NCBI GenBank assembly: GCA_023362775.1
Contig: JALMGJ010000003.1
Span: 47,385,916 to 47,449,915, forward strand
Direction: 5' to 3'
Length of the DNA: 64,000 bases
Origin: Charina bottae
Lineage: Eukaryota > Chordata > Lepidosauria > Squamata > Charinaidae
Of this stretch, positions 24,101 to 38,000 are shown in pieces. Position 1 is the stretch's first letter. Every line of letters begins with the position of its first letter. The translations under genes and the position numbers were made by a program. Under the pieces are notes generated by a model. It made no database searches, was not told where the DNA came from, and was given only the letters and a program-made list of their open reading frames with translations.

Positions 24101-27100
24101 TCCCTGGCTTTTCCCATTCCTCTATTATTCCTTCTGACCATCACTTCTAAGGCTTTCTTTTCTTACCATTTAATAGCTATGCCAAAATTTAGGGCATGCC
24201 TAGGCAGCTGGTTTAACACAGTCCTCCAGTCTGTGATGAGCTACAAAATACTCCAGCGCAAATTTCCACTAAACAGGCCGTTATCTGCATCAGTAATGAG
24301 GTGAGCAAGTAGTACTGGTTTAATAATTCACTACAGGCCAAGTTAAGGTGCAGCAATTGGTGTACAGTATTGCCCTGACAGTGGGAAAAATATCCACCAA
24401 TTACTCTCCTTATGGTGTATCCGAGGGAAGGGCTGGGGGAGGAGACAACTTCTGGCAGATGGCTAGAGAGGTGGGTTCAGCTTTTTGATAGACCTTGTCT
24501 GTTTGGGATGTGCCAGGAAAGTAGGAGAGGCTCTCCCCTCTTGCTTTACCGGGAGGCCCTTACCCCTCCCAGATTTCCTACACAGTGTATGAGCAGGTCG
24601 CACAGTAGTTCTGGGGAGAATATGTCCTCTCTCAACCAAGATCAGCCACGTGACTTGCCCCCACACCACTTGAGGGAGTGCTGGCTGAGGCCATAACCCC
24701 AGCATAGTGACAGTGAGTGGGGGGAGCCAGCATGTCACTCCCATGACATGTCACTCCCATGACCTGCTGACAGACCACATAGTATTGTGAATATTTTTCC
24801 CCAACCCGACAATGCAAAACAAAGGAAAAAGGACTCTCTCTTGTCTTTTACTCAGAAGGAACATTTGAAATGTTTAGGTCTGCTTAGGTTTATGTATTAC
24901 TATTTTTAACCTTTTGTTATTTTAACTACAGATGTATTTGCCATATTTTAAACAACTGTTTCAATCTCATTTGGGCGTATGGAATTACTCACTCTGTTCT
25001 TTGCATCACAGCCATATCACTGGAGATCTACATTTGTGCAGGGCATTAAAAGCCTTGAAAGTTTGCAGAGCAATATGGAGTATTGCTGAATAGTGCTGCT
25101 GCTCTTCCTTAGTCTCTTTAAATTGTTGTAATCCTACTAGTACAGTTCATTAATTTCAGTTTGTCTTCTGCATGGTAAAGTTTCTTATCAACATTAATTA
25201 ATTCATCTATATGACATCCATGTGCCAGAGAATCTGTTCTCTGGATGCTTTTCCTAATTTCTTATTCTGAAGGCCAAATAAAAGTGTTAAAATGAATTAT
25301 ATCTGCAGATTACCTGTATATAGTTTCATTAAAGAATCAGAAGGCAAACATGGTTTTACAGCTTTATAATTGAGCTATAATATACTTAAGCCATTCTGAC
25401 AGCATATGGAGCTCTGTTAGCTTCTTTTCTTCCATTTAAGGATATGTACTTTAGTACACAACTCATGGTGTAATTCCAAAAGAGAATAGATTGACATGAA
25501 TTTTTTTTGGTTGCGTGTGTAGCTTTGCATGTGGTCACTTGAAATATATCAAGACATATAGAAACATTTATGCAACCAGATTTTTTTAAAAAAGTAGTTC
25601 TTAACAGAATCATTTTTCTTTAAGAAGTTGACAAGTGACCCCTCCATTCAAAAGAATCTTTCCTATTTTTCAGTGCTTATAATCACAATTTTGTCTATAC
25701 ACAAAGCAAGAGGATGTAGCCTTGTTTGCAAGACCCTTTTCTTTGAAAAAGGAGGATATACGTGTTCTGGACTAGACCTAAAATTAATGATTTAGAAATA
25801 TTTTTTAAAAATTAATAAAAGATAAAGCTGCTCTCAAGTTGACTTAGACTGTTGGTGGCTACATCCAAGCACTTTTTTTAGCAGCATAATAGTGGACCCA
25901 AAACAGCACGAAATTACTATGGAACAGGCCGTAGGTTTCCTCTCCGTGATAAGCTTTTTTCCTTTTCATTATGAAAGTATATGCAAGCTGCTGAAGCATT
26001 TAGACATGACATTAGAAAAGCCTCTCAAAATGATGCTGAAAGAAGGATGGGAAACCTATTGGTCATCACTGATAATGTCAGGAGCATAAGTCACCTAGTG
26101 CCTTCAACATAAACCCATATTCCAAAAAGTACTTCTAAGTGTACAAGGTGTGCAAGCTGGAGAATAACATGTTTTTTCCATGAACAAAATACTGCTTTAC
26201 ATCCCCTGCAAAAAAAAGAAGAACTGCATGCTTGTTGTGCAATAGAATGACCATCTGGAATGCCTTCCACAACTGACTTGAGATTTACTGAAGCTGCAAC
26301 AGCACAGGTGACTGAGAAGATACAGCAATGGAAGGACAGCTCGTTTTTATTTAGTTATTCTCTAACATAAAAAAGGTAAAGGTTCCCCCCACACATTTGT
26401 GCAGTCGTGTCCGACTCTAGGGGCCGGTGCTCATCTCCGTTTGTTAGCCGAAGAGCCAGCGCTGTCCGAAGACGCTTCCACGGTCATGTGGCCACATGAC
26501 GCACGCAGAACGCTGTTACCTACCCACCGAAGTGGTACCTATTAATCTACTTACATTTGCATGCTTTCAAATTGCTAGGTTGGCAAGAGCTGGAGCTAGT
26601 GCGGGAGCTCACTCCGTCACGCGGGACTAGGGATTCGAACCTCCGAACTTGCAATCTCCCGATGGACAAACCTGGTGTCTTACCCGCTGAGCCACCACGC
26701 CCTTTCTCTAATATAAGCCTATATTAAGGCACCACGCCCAGAGTTCCCCGTTGGGGGAGATGGGCGGTTATATAAATTTAATTAAATAAATAAATAAATA
26801 AGCCTTTATTAAATACATTTGACAGTAGGCACAAGCAAAATAAAACACAAATGTGGACGTTATTCATTTTCCAAGGATGAGGGTGATTCTTGGGGCACCT
26901 TGTAAGTATAACTCCTTTGGTTCTTGGGTGGTTGATTTCCAGAGTTAAGATCTGACAAAATACCATCCAGATTGAGCAGGTAAAGGCCTTCAAGTATCTA
27001 CTTACTGATTTTCAATCCTCTACCCCCTGGAAATTTCAGTCTTCAAATCATAAGATGAAGGCATGAAAAGCTTATAACCCAATACCCAAATAAGCCAGCT

Positions 27101-30100
27101 GTAAAGGGGTAAACTATGCACTCACAGCAATCAAATAATTCAAAGCCAAATAGCAAGCTCTCTGTTGTATGGTGCACAGTGTTTTGTGTGCAAGGATATT
27201 ATGTGTGTGCGCTAGAGGCAATTTGGTCTAAATTTCTGAGCTCTATCCCCTGTCACAAACACACTCTTCCAGGTAGAGCTTGGATGTATCTCTGTTGAGG
27301 CTCTTTTGGTTAAAGTACTGGCTCAAACAAATACACAGGCATGAGTCCTTGGTCCAACTTGTAATGACAGATGCATTGCCTCATTGAAGAGCCAAATTAT
27401 GTCTGATCTGGTTCACTGTGGATTTAGTCCCCAATCCATATCTATGCTGGGTTTAGAAAAAGCTCAGAGTAAAGTCAAGTAGAAAGACTTAGATCTTAAT
27501 ATGCATAGGAACAGAGCCAATAATGCAAACCTCTGCTTCAATAAGGTTATATATCTGTCACTTACCACTCCCAAGTACATTTATCATATATTCTTGGTCC
27601 TTTTTCAGAAGGGTGCTTATGCTCTCATGCCTAGATAGCTAGCCCTCAATGGTATTGTTGGGGAGAGTCAGTAATATTCCCCATGAGGCATATTTATGTA
27701 CTGTATATGCTCAGATACTGAAACTGAATCAGCTGCCCATGTACTTTTGAATTGTCCATATATCATTCTTGGAGATTGGAGCTAATCTACCCTCTAATAC
27801 TAAACTACTAGGGTTACCCCACAGATAACCTTGTGTTTCCTACTGAATGATCAGTGTTCTTAAGTTTCCAGAAAAGTGGCTAAATTCTATGATATAGCAA
27901 TTGCTGTAGAAGTCACTGGATCTGAATAAAATCCAGTGACTTCTATCAGCAACTCCTGCAGCACAAAAAAATCCAGTGATGCTTAGTTTCTGTGATGAAC
28001 AGGGTTTTTTTTAAGCTTGATGCTTTATATTTTAACATTGTTTTTGTCTACAATAAATAAAATAAAATGTAAAGCAAGAGGGAATGGAGAAGCTAGACAA
28101 GAGATTGAGGATGACAGTTCAGGGATTGAAGAAGTTTTCTCTGATATAGTTCTAGAGAAATGCAATCTTACAAGAAAAGGGGAAAATAAACTAAAGAAGA
28201 AACAGAAAAAATAGAGAGAAGAAAATGAAAATGAAACAACTGTCCTGTACCTTAAGACACTGAGTTATATCACTAAGGGACTGAACACTGCATTTCAATT
28301 ACAAAATAATATATATATAGATATATTCAAATCAATTAACATAAATATAATTTATTATGTAACTTGTTTCCATGTTACTTCATGTCAATGTAATATGCTG
28401 AGCTTTTATAAATAATATATTTATCCAAATATTATTTAAATATGGCTCATATTTATCTGAAAGATAAATGAGACTGCATTTGTATTCAGAGAAATAAGAC
28501 AATTAACTGTATATACATAAGTTCAGTCTGACCTTTACATGCAGCCCAAGCTTCTTCATCACACTTCTCACCACTACTTCTAATTTCAAAGAAGTTGTAT
28601 TCTTCAAGGCTGAGAAAGCCATTGCTATCCAAATCAATCATTTCAAATATCCGTGATAAGACTGCTCTGAAAAGTGAAGTAACAAAGCAATTCAACGTAT
28701 TTGTTTTCTTTTCCTTTTCATTTGCAGGACTTGTCAGTAGACTTCAAAAGGTTTGTTTTAAGAGAAAAATCATAATGTAACATAACAGTGTCATGAAGGT
28801 ATTAGGGTGCATGGTAAACAAGCAAAATAATATAAAGAAAACAGCCCGAATACACAATCTACAAAGTATGGCAAGCCCAAATTTTCACAACAGCTACCTG
28901 TGTTACCTTAAGTCCTTGGTAAATGTCAACTTTCCATTTCCATCTCTGCATACAAGTTGAACTTCTTCAATTTGCTTTCTCACCTTTCTGAATCTGCAGC
29001 CAGTTGTGAAAGGAATTATCCAATAGATACCAGCTTCAAGTTCCCCTCTCCATCCACAAGCCTAGCCACAAAATAACAGATGAAATGTAAGATGTTCTAA
29101 AGTTTTATTACCATTATTATTAGACTTCATATGATTTGAGCTCCAAAGTTAGAAACCGACACTGCCATGTGGTCCAAGGATGTCCTTCATGTAACCTGCA
29201 GAGAAATCCACTTTTACAGACAGGGCAGATGATTAGCAGCTGGGGAGTGGGGACAGGAGACACTCTTCTAGCAGCAGTGGGATAACAATTTAGACTGGGA
29301 TTTCAAAAAAGGGAAGCAAGTTAAACTGTTACAGATCTTTTGGCATTGATCACACTCTTCCCATCTCAAGTAACTGTTGCTATCAAAAGTGTGATCTGCC
29401 TCCTCTGGGGTGAAGAAGATTCTATCATACGTAACATTTTCTCCATCATGTGTACATGTGCAGATGTTTATATGCCCATGCGCATGGCCTCCGGGGGTGA
29501 AAAGGTTGCTCTTCCTTACTGTTAACTGAAGATTATAAAAAGAAATCAAGGTAATAAAATTGAAACTAGAGAAATGCACTAAAATGAACACGTTCTTGGG
29601 CTTAGAAATGGGAAAAAAACCTGGGTTAATTTCTCTCATAGAACTGCTTCACCCTTTATGTAATCACCTGAGTATGCTAACATTAGCTGAAGTACGTAAA
29701 CGTAGAGTTTTCATGGCTTACAAATATTCTGAGGATATCATAGAATCATAGCATTGGAAAGGACCTCAGCGGCCATCTGTCCAACCCTCATACTTGGTGC
29801 AGATTACTGTCCACACAGTTTGAAGATCTCCAGTGAAGGGAATTATACCATTTCATCAAGCAACCTATTTGGTTGTCTGTTCTCCACATCAGGAAATTCT
29901 TTCTAATATCTAACTTGAATCTAATTCCTTGTTATTTTAACTCACTGGTTCTGCTCCTGCCCTCCAGTCCACTTCCTTCTCTCCACGACAACCCTCCAGA
30001 TATTTGAAAACTGCTATCATACTGTCTTCTCTTCTGCAAATTAAACATACCCAGATTCTTTATTCCTCAGAGGACTTGATTACCAGTTCCCTCACCATCT

Positions 30101-32004
30101 TGATAGCCCACCTCTGAACTTGCTCCAGTTTGTCAATTTCTTTCTAGATGAGGTACACAGAACTAGAAATAGTATTCTAAATGGGGCTTGCTCACAAATA
30201 TACATTGTGTTCATAATCTTCTTAAGGATGATTGTAGATGTCAGATTTGTGATTTTCCAGATCCTTCTACTTTCCTTTTTTTTTAAAGATAGGGTCAACA
30301 TCTGCTCCTCTCTAGACTTCTGGGATTATTTCCATGAGTTTTCAAAGATTACAATTAGTGGTTCTGCAATCAACTCCACTAGTTCCTTCAGTATTTAGGA
30401 TGTAATTCCTCTGGCCCTGGAGACTTGAATTCATTTAAATTAGTTAAGTATTTCTTCCCTATCCTTGTCTATTCTGAGCTGCACTTTCCTCCTTCCAATA
30501 AAGGCACAGTAACAGCTAGCTAGGGCTTAGTTTCTCTTCTGAGAAAAGACAGACATCAAATATGAATTAAGACATACAGCCTTCTTGCGGCCACCTGTCA
30601 CCAATTCACTCCTTTCTCTTCTCTATGGATGTACAGCCTTTTTGTTGTTTCTTTTGTTTCTGTTCTATCAAAAAAAAAAAAGGATTTGTTGTTGTTGCTG
30701 TTTTGGATATTTCTCGTAAGCCTTAGCTTACTCTACACTTTAGTCTTTTTAACCTAATCTCTACAGTTTCTGGCAACTGCTTTGTATTCTTCTTTGGTTA
30801 TATGCCCTTCCTTCTATTTTTTATACATGTCCCTTTTTCTTTTCAGCACTTTATAAATTTTTCTGGGTATCCACACTGGTCTTTTTAGATGTCTTCAATT
30901 TTTCCCAATAGTATGAACTGTCTGAGACTATGCTTTCATTGTGTCGCTTTGTAGGATTCCTCATACTTCCTGGATACTCTTCTCCAGAATTTCAAACCAC
31001 TGGATCAGACATACCTTCTACTTGAGTTAATCAGAAGCCACTTCTCAGAAATCCAGTATACAAATCTGACTCTTCTGTATATTTATTTCCTTTGATATCA
31101 TGAAAATGAAAACATGATCACTTTTTCCCAAGGTCCTTCACATCTTCAACCAATTCTTCCCTGTCAGTAAAGTTTGGATTCAGGATAGCAGACCACCCTC
31201 CCCGTTGTTCCTTCATCCACCTTCTTACAAATGAAGTTGTCAGCAAGAAAGGACAGGAATTTGTTGAGCCTCTGACAAATTATATTTCCACCAGATGTGT
31301 AATTGAAATCTTCCACTATTACTATCCTCTGAAAATTTGGTCATCTGTCACAGAAAGTCCTCATTCATATCTTCTGCTTGTCCAGGTGGTATATAATAAA
31401 TTCCCATGACAACATCACCATTTTGTCTGTTTCCTTTTATTCCTACCAAAACACTCTCAGCAGGACTTCCATCAGCATGAGTGTATCCTGACTTTCTTGC
31501 TTCTCTGGGTGGTATGTTTCTACTTGTCTTCATATTCTATGGTATTTACTCCCATTCTTTGCCTCTCCTGAGGAGCTTTATCTGCCCTGTCCAGAACCTT
31601 CTCAGCTACCTTGGTATGTTGCAGTATGGAAATTCTCACCTCCAGTAAGGACACAAGCTTGCATTTCCAGCAGGTATAGTTGGGGATCTCTTCAGGCAGG
31701 AGAACAAACACTGCACATGCATTGCAGATCACATAAAGCTGTCTTTTCTCCATGCTGTTTGGAGTTCATTGGATCTCCCCTGCACAATCTCTCTGCAAAA
31801 AATCCTGTTTGTATGTTCAGGACTCAATTCCCTGATCTCAGTCTCCTGGCAATGTCCCCTGCATGCCTGGAGGCAATCATATTCTTATTATATTTTTAAT
31901 GTTTAGTGTGACAGTGGACCTTGGGCCACATGAAGTAGCTCTAACTAAGAACATTTTTCTGGATTTCCCAGGCCTAATACTGAATCACACCATTTTAAAA
32001 AATG

Positions 32005-32042
<38 letters not shown>

Positions 32043-35000
32043 CCACATAAGTTGGTGAGTCCTAGGTAAATTTAAGAATATGAAGATTCTTTGGCAATTG
32101 TAATTTAGGAAACTATCACTCCAAATCAGTATTAAAAAATCCTACTATACAGTACTTGCAGATTCATATATCATAGATCCAGCTTCTTATAAATTGAAAA
32201 TCATAGAGATGTGTATGTTTCTTTAAAGTATGTCCCAAACCAAAATTTATATTCAAGTTGAGAGCTTATTTACACATTCTTATTTGTGTAAGTAAACACT
32301 GCATGGTTTTTGGGTTGGGTTGAGAATCTACATCAGAGCTTTCCAAACTGTGTGTCGTGACACATTACTGTGTCGCCAGCAGGGTCTGGGTGTGTCGCCA
32401 GACGACCCGGAAGCGCTGATTGGGGGGAAGCCAGAAGAAGAGGCACCCCCGCCAATCAGCGTGCGCCAAAGGAGGGCAGAGAGGCGGGCCGAACAGTGCA
32501 GACACCAGCCGCTGCCACAAGAGTCCCCTTTGGAGTCCCGCCAAGCTCTTGCCGCACCGCCAGAAAGCGCCACTGCCTTGCCTCTCCGCCCCGAGACGAG
32601 GCAGGCTCACTCGAGGTCAGGGGCAGCTGGCCAAGCGCGGGTTTGGTGTGAGTGGTTCACGCGACGCCATGTGGGCAGAAGCCTCTCCCCTGGGCAGTGT
32701 GTTTGGCTGGCCAGAGGCCATGCCTCTCGCCCCCCGAGATGCAGCTGAAGTGCGCGGGGCTCCCGGTCTGCCACCTCCCTCGCCCAGAACAGCCCTGGAA
32801 TAACTTAAGAAGTAACTGGGTTTTCCTCCCAGGTTCGCGTTTACCGAACTATTACTTTGCATATACAAATATTTATGGGGGGAGGGGACGGTTCTTGGTC
32901 CTGGGGTGCTGGGAGAAGAAGCGGCGCCCCCCAAAGAACACCCGGGGCTTCGGGACGAGGGAAGGAATGGCGATTAAAGCATTTGCCCGGTGAGGGAGGC
33001 AGCGGAACGGGAGCCCCACATGCCCCGCGCCTCCAGCTGCATCCCGGGGGACGAGAGGCGCGGCCTCTGGCTGGCCAAACACATTACCCAGCGGAGAGGC
33101 TTCTGCCCGAGCGGCATCACGTGAGCCCCTGAACCAAAATCAGTCAACATCGAACCATCGCCATTCCTTCCCTCGGCGTCCTGCTGGCTGCACGGAATTG
33201 AGTTTTGAAAGGGTGTCTTGGGGAGCGCCTCTCTCCCTCCTTCAGGGGCTTCGGATCCCGGACTTTTGCAAACGTCCCGAAGCCCCGGGTGTTCTTTGTG
33301 GGGCGCCGCTTCTTCTCGCAGCACCCCAGGACCAGGAACCGTCCCCTCCCCCCATAAATATTATTTGGATATGCAAGGCAATAGTTCAGTAAATGCGGGG
33401 CAGGGTTTTCAGGCAGGAGCCAATCGCGTGGGCCAGGGGGCGGGGTTTTCTGGTGGGAGCCAATCACGTGGGCTGGGGTTTTCAGGTAGGAGCCAATCGC
33501 GTGGGCCAGGGGGCGGAGTTTTCTGGCAGGAGCCAATCACGTGGGCCAGGGGCGGGGAGCCCTGTTATTACTGTGTCGCAAAATGATGCATGTCTAAAAG
33601 GTGTGTCACCAACATGAAAAGTTTGGAAAGCTCTGATCTACATAGAGCACATATGATTTTATATGGCTTTTACTTTCTGTTTACTCAGACAATATTTTAA
33701 CAGGACACAATTAATTTAATTATGCTAGAAATAACATTACACTTCATTGACTTTACTAGTGATTTAGTCACCTTCCTGAGAGAAACATTATTAACTCACT
33801 AAGAGCTTATTAATAAGGATTCTGATTTAGCCTTAATTTAAAACCTGAGAGTTAAGGCAATGGGCTAGAAACCAGGAGTCTGTGAGATCTAGTCCTGCCT
33901 TAGGCATGAAAGCCGGCTGGGTGACCTTGGGCCAGTTACTCTCTCTCAGCCCAACTCACCTCACAGGGTTGTTGTTGTGGGGAAAATAGGAGGAGGAAGG
34001 AGAATTAGGTACATTAGCCATCTTGAGTTATTTATAAAAATAATAAAGGTGGGATAGAAAACAAACAAACAAACAAACAAATAAATGATGATGATGATGA
34101 TGATGATGAATGAAGACCAGATATTTTTATCATTATAGGAGACTTTAAAATGTTCCTGACCTTTTTATTTTGTAGCTCAGTAAATCTTATAAGCTGTATA
34201 TTTTTATCAGTTTCATTTTCTTTGAATATGTACAAAGTTGTGTCCACTGCTAACCACGTGGTATATTTTCCTACAGAACAACACAAAACAAGTAAAACCC
34301 TATTAATCCCTATCATAATTAAAGAGATAAGTTTAATTCACTGTTATGGCTGAATGCAAAATACATCAATTACATAATTATGTAAATAACAAAATTAACA
34401 CAGCTGATGTAAATTTGGATTTGATTTAAATTTCAATCCCCCACAATGGTGTGTCAAACTGAGGTTTTACTGTACTGCAAATATTTAATGTAAAATATGA
34501 AATATTTATTTATTTATTTATTAATCATATTTATACCCCGCCTATCCCCTCCCTATCGGATGACTCTAGGCGGCTTACAACAAATTCATATATATTATAC
34601 ATACATTCATATATATTATTACCGCGCGCTAAGGGAGAGGGGTAAGGGAACCGACTCTTCTTCCGTAGGTATTGGACTACATGTCCCAGAATACCTTGCT
34701 TTCCGAGTCGGCTGCTGACGTCCTGGATGTTGCCGATCGGGTTCCGTCGTCCTCTGCCGCCATTCCCGGGATCTTCTTTCGCTCCGAGGGCAGGATGCCG
34801 GCAAATTCTCCCACTTTAACGTGGTACCCATTTATCTACTTGCATTTAGCTTTCGAACTGCTGGGTTGACAGGAGCTGGGGCAAGTGACGAGAGCTCACT
34901 TTGCCACGCGGGGATTTGAACTGCCGACCATCAGATTGGCAGTCTTACAGCTCAGTGGTTTAACCCGCTGAGCTACCGCACCCCTATATCACATGTATGG

Positions 35001-38000
35001 CATTTCTCAAAAAAGTTACCCCATAAATAATGATTCAGAATATTTTAAGTGTTAGTTTATCTTTGTCAGGATGAAGGCTGAGTCCGAGGAGTCCGATTTA
35101 GAAATAGAAGGGCCAATAACAATAGAAACGGGGAAGAACGGAGTTGGCACAAAATTTGAATTAGATTCAGAGCAGCTGATTGGAGGCAGCCCAGAAGGAG
35201 ACTCGCCTCCACCTATTAGCGCGCGAGAACGGCGGTGGGAAAGGCGGGCAGAGCAACGCAAGGCACGATTAGCTCCCGCTCACAAACAGTGTGAAAATCA
35301 AAGAGATAAAAGGCGAGCGCAACATGCACACATTGCTGGAGACAACCGTTCACGTTCCGTACAGCTTCCTGGAGTGAATCGCGATCCCGTCGCCACGCCA
35401 GAATCCCCGCTCGGACCTCACCTCGCTCCCACACCAGAGCCTTGCTGTGCAGTCCAGCCAAGCCTTGTACCGGAGCCTTGCCTTGTTGCCCAGCCACGCA
35501 CCACGCCGGAACCCTGCCCCGCAGCACAGCCGCACTTCAGGCCAGAACCTAACCTTGCCACCGTGCCCTGTCCCACGTCAGAATCCTACCCAGCCTCCGT
35601 GTCCAACCTCGAGCCGGAACCTCGCCTTGCAGCTGCTGCGCCAGAACCTTGCTGTGCAGTCCAGTCTTGTACCAGAATCGTACCTCACAATCTCGTACCA
35701 GAATTGTACCTCACAGTTGTGTCAAGCCTCGTGCCGGAATCTTGCCTTGCCTTCACACCAAGCCCCGAGCCGGAACCTCGCCCTGCAGCTGTCACGCCCA
35801 GTCTCATACTAGAATCGTACCTCACAGTCACGTCAAGCCTCGTGCTGGAATCTTGCCTTGCCTTCGCACCAAGCCTCGAGCCGGAACCTTGCCCTGCAGT
35901 CGCCATGCCAAGCCTCATGCTGGATCCATGCCCCCTGCCGCATCAAGCCCCATACCAGAGCCGTTCCTCACTGTAACGCCAAGCCTTGTGCCGGAGTCAT
36001 ACCCCGCTGCCACGCCAAGCCATACCGGAGCCATTCCCCGGCGCAGCGCCAAGCCACACACTGGAACCTTGCATAGCAGCCATGTGGTGGTTGCCTGCAT
36101 GCACACCAACCAGGAACGGATCACTGCAGGCCACCCAAAATCTGTGAGCACCTCGTGTCGCCCTTGTTTCTCTAGATTTATTTGTGTGTTTTAATTGTAA
36201 TACAGGACTTTATCCACACCTTCCTGCTTTGGGTCTTAGTCGGGACAGGACAGATTGTCTCTGGCCATACCCCAGTGGGGGAAAAGATAGGTGGTGGACC
36301 TGGACTAATCGAGCATGGCGGACCAGCAATTCACCATTGAACAAGCCCAGCTGAGACAGCAAGTCACCGTATTGACCGTCCAGTTATCTCAACTACAAGC
36401 CCAACAGCTGGCGCCCCCAACCGTGTTTACACAGCGCCCGAAGTGCCTCGTGTCGGCACCATAAAAATTCGATGGAACTCTTGCCCAGTTTCCTGCAGTT
36501 TTTGCCCAGTGTAAACTGTACCTTAGCCTCCGTTCGGAGGAATTCCCCACAGAAAGCCACAAGGTGGGATTGCTGATCAACCTATTGTTGGGCTCTGCCG
36601 CGCGCTGGGCCTCACCCCTAATCCTGCAACCAAGTCCTCTACTGAACAATTTTGGTGGGGTTTGCCAGCAGCTGCGTCTGATGTGGCACCCGGTGAGGAC
36701 ACAGACCGCCAGCAGGCGTCTGAGGGGGTTGAGGCAAGGACGGTGTCCAGTGGCGGATTATATCAGTGGAGGCTGAGTCCGAGGAGTCCGATTTAGAAAT
36801 AGAAGGGCCGATAACAATAGAAACGGGAAAGAATGGAGTTGGTGTGAAATTTGAATTAGATTCAGAGCAGCTGAGTGGAGGCAGCCCAGAAGGAGACTTG
36901 CCTCCACCTATTAGCATGTGAGAACGGTGGTGGGAAAGGCGGGCAGACCAACGCGAGGCACGATTGGCTCCCGCTCACAAACAGCGCAAAAATCAAAGAG
37001 ATAAAAGGCGAGCACAGTGTGCACCCATTGCTGGAGACAACCGTTCACGTTCCGTACAGCTTCCTGGAGTGAATCACGATCCTGTCGCCGTGCCAGAATC
37101 CCCACTCGGACGTCACCTCGCCCCCATGCCAGAGCCTTGTTGTGCAGTCCAGCCAAGACTTGTGCCGGAGCCTTGCCTTGTCGCCCAACCACACACCGCG
37201 CCGGAACCCTGCCCTGCAGCATAGCCGCGCTTCAGGCCAGAACCTAGCCTTGCCGCCACACCCCATCCTGCATCGGAATCCTGCTCAGCCTCCGTGTCCA
37301 GCCTTGAGCCAGACTCTTGCCTTGCCTTCGTGCCCAGCCTTGAACCGGAACCTTGCCTTGCAGCCGCTGCGCCCAATCTCATACCGGAATCATACCTCGC
37401 AGTTGCGTCAAACCTCATGCCGGAATCTTGCCTTGCCTTCGCACCAAGCCCCGAGCGGGAACCTCGCCCTGCAGCCACCACGCCCAGCATCATGCCGGAA
37501 TCGTCCTTCGCAGTTGCGTCAAGCCTTGTGCCAGAATCTTGCCTTGCCTTGCCTTCGCACCAAGCCTCGTGCCGGATCCGCGCCCCGCCACTGCGTCAAG
37601 CCCCATACTGGAGCCGTTGCTTGCCGCAGCACCAAGCCTTGTGCCGGTGTCGCGCCCCGCTGCCATGCCAAACTTCGTACCGGAGCCATTCCTCGCTGCA
37701 GCACCAAGCCCTGCATCAGAACCTTGCATAGCAGCCACGTGGTGGTTGCCTGTGTGCGCACCAACCAGGAACGGATCACCACAGGCCACCCGAACTCTGT
37801 GAGCATCTCATGTCGCCCTTGTTTCTCTAGATTTGTTTGTGTGTTTTAATTGTAATAAAGGACTTTATCCACACCTTCCTGCTTCGGGTCTTAGTCAGGA
37901 CAGGACAATCTTGGGTCTTCGCTGTCTACTTCATATACATTTCTACTCAATTACAACAGTATCCATCTGATAAAACCAAATATTCTTACCTTCCATTTGG

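Larger units (their letters stand above)
24018..28532. other. EFCAB7 intron
   Basis: Holds the possible TIR element at 24366, a SINE at 26371, a LINE tail at 26733 and a perfect 15-bp-arm hairpin at 27907-27945. The rest is unassigned. Confidence 0.5.
35064..37907 (+). mobile_element. Ty3/gypsy-type LTR retrotransposon, internally deleted
   Basis: Two LTR-like repeats (35064-36252 and about 36761-37907) flank only about 500 bp of internal DNA. The element starts TGTCAGG and ends GGACAGGACA, with a perfect 5-bp duplication ATCTT (35059-35063 and 37908-37912). The inside holds the start of a gag gene and nothing of pol. The second LTR has AATAAA at 37854-37859. It sits in an EFCAB7 intron, antisense to the gene, 77 bp from an exon donor. 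Confidence 0.88.

Noticed and set aside
32320..32748. 142-codon frame as a gene
   Set aside because: It starts outside the hAT element and runs through its cargo. Only the short LIGG..ERRAEQ part resembles anything, and that is reported as a shared module.
35685..35918. Minus-strand Gly/Ser-rich frames in the LTRs
   Set aside because: Antisense shadows of the proline-rich tandem repeats.
37142..37849. 235-codon Pro/Arg-rich plus-strand frame
   Set aside because: It lies in the 3' LTR, out of the frame that is open in the 5' LTR; a product of stop-poor tandem repeats.
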